Assembly (NCBI GenBank): GCA_030688135.1
Contig: JAUYIW010000056.1
Location: 1-5,825 of the forward strand
DNA from: Candidatus Uhrbacteria bacterium
GTDB lineage: Bacteria > Patescibacteriota > Patescibacteriia > UBA9934
Direction of reading: 5' to 3'
Length of the DNA: 5,825 nt
The notes under the pieces are model-generated. The model had not been told where the DNA came from. It searched no databases and saw nothing but the letters and a program-made list of their open reading frames with translations. This document shows, in pieces, positions 5,601 through 5,825 of the stretch (its first letter is position 1; each line of letters starts with the position of its first letter). A program made the position numbers and the translations under genes.

Positions 5601-5605
5601 TTTTT
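5579..5605 (+). terminator. Possible recG terminator within the repeat
   Basis: TGACGAA (5579-5585) pairs perfectly with TTCGTCA (5593-5599) around a 7-base loop and is followed by GTTTTT (5600-5605). The stem is short, but this is the only hairpin with a T tract that I found downstream of recG. It lies about 95 bases past the stop. Confidence 0.45.
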
Positions 5606-5761
5606 CGACTTCCTGAGCGGTCGTTTGTCGTTAGCGAAGCATCCAGCGATAGCGTTTGAACCCAAGCACTGCGCTAGATCCGGGTCATACGCAATTTGAG
5701 TGGAGGAGTCATCTAATCTGCCAGGTTAGGATTTGTTTGATCCATTTAATAAGTAGAAAGT

Positions 5762-5825
5762 TACCATTTCGACGAGTCTGTAGGTCGCGAGGAGAAATCT
5801 TTCGGAGATCTCAACGAACCGCGAA
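5762..5825. repeat. ATTTCGACGAG / GAGAAATCTTTC palindromic repeat (runs off the window)
   Basis: CATTTCGACGAG (from 5765) and GAGGAGAAATCTTTC (from 5789) form the inverted pair ATTTC/GAAAT (5766-5770 and 5794-5798). The unit resembles the one at 5552-5600, with ATTTCGAC replacing ATTGCGAG, and is a second common variant of this repeat type. A nested hairpin, GAGA/TCTC with TCT/AGA, follows at 5792-5812. Confidence 0.45.

Larger units (their letters stand above)
5485..5825. other. Non-coding tail with dispersed palindromic repeats
   Basis: I find no convincing ORF in these 341 bases on either strand. The stretch begins with a 9-base direct repeat, AGTAGCCAG (5492-5500 and 5513-5521). It then holds the two repeat units annotated separately, and between them a sequence containing CACTGCGCTAGATCCGGGTC of the kind often found within such intergenic repeats. 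A gene could begin beyond the window edge. Confidence 0.6.

Overview
The window most resembles a member of the Candidate Phyla Radiation (Patescibacteria, Parcubacteria-like). This is an inference from gene types: a divergent ComF, a minimal GIY-YIG nuclease of the kind abundant in these genomes, a small two-helix membrane protein with a PH-like tail, a DUF5680-type protein, very short intergenic regions and genes that start without a Shine-Dalgarno. All three tRNA genes encode their CCA tail. UGA is an ordinary stop here, which argues against the UGA=Gly lineages (Gracilibacteria/Absconditabacteria).

Layout. Bases 2-133 hold the C-terminus of an unidentified gene, closed by a hairpin (160-196). 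comF follows (204-920, +). A DUF5680-like gene (974-1471, -) converges on it, with its own promoter (1504-1532) and terminator (921-963). Next on the minus strand come a tRNA-Arg(GCG) (1749-1825) with a 125-nt imperfect palindrome immediately 3' of it and a decayed tRNA 3' end beyond, and then a membrane-protein gene (1874-2398). A divergent promoter region (2407-2454) also drives a plus-strand unit: tRNA-Ser(TGA), GIY-YIG nuclease, tRNA-Ser(GCT), terminator. An RNA-gene-derived region (3047-3360) separates this from recG (3412-5484, +). The last 340 bases are non-coding and carry dispersed palindromic repeats.

How the pieces relate. comF (DNA uptake) and recG (branched-DNA remodelling) are unrelated housekeeping or competence genes. 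The striking part is the tRNA section. Each of the three tRNA genes is followed at once by an inverted-repeat element. In two of them a second copy of a tRNA 3' end, including CCA, lies about 155-180 bases farther on in the same orientation. In the third, the inverted repeat begins inside the tRNA's own CCA end and the downstream DNA encodes a GIY-YIG nuclease. This looks like repeated insertion of small palindromic elements at tRNA 3' ends and is the best candidate here for something undescribed. No known mobile element was recognised in it, and the interpretation rests on sequence pattern alone.
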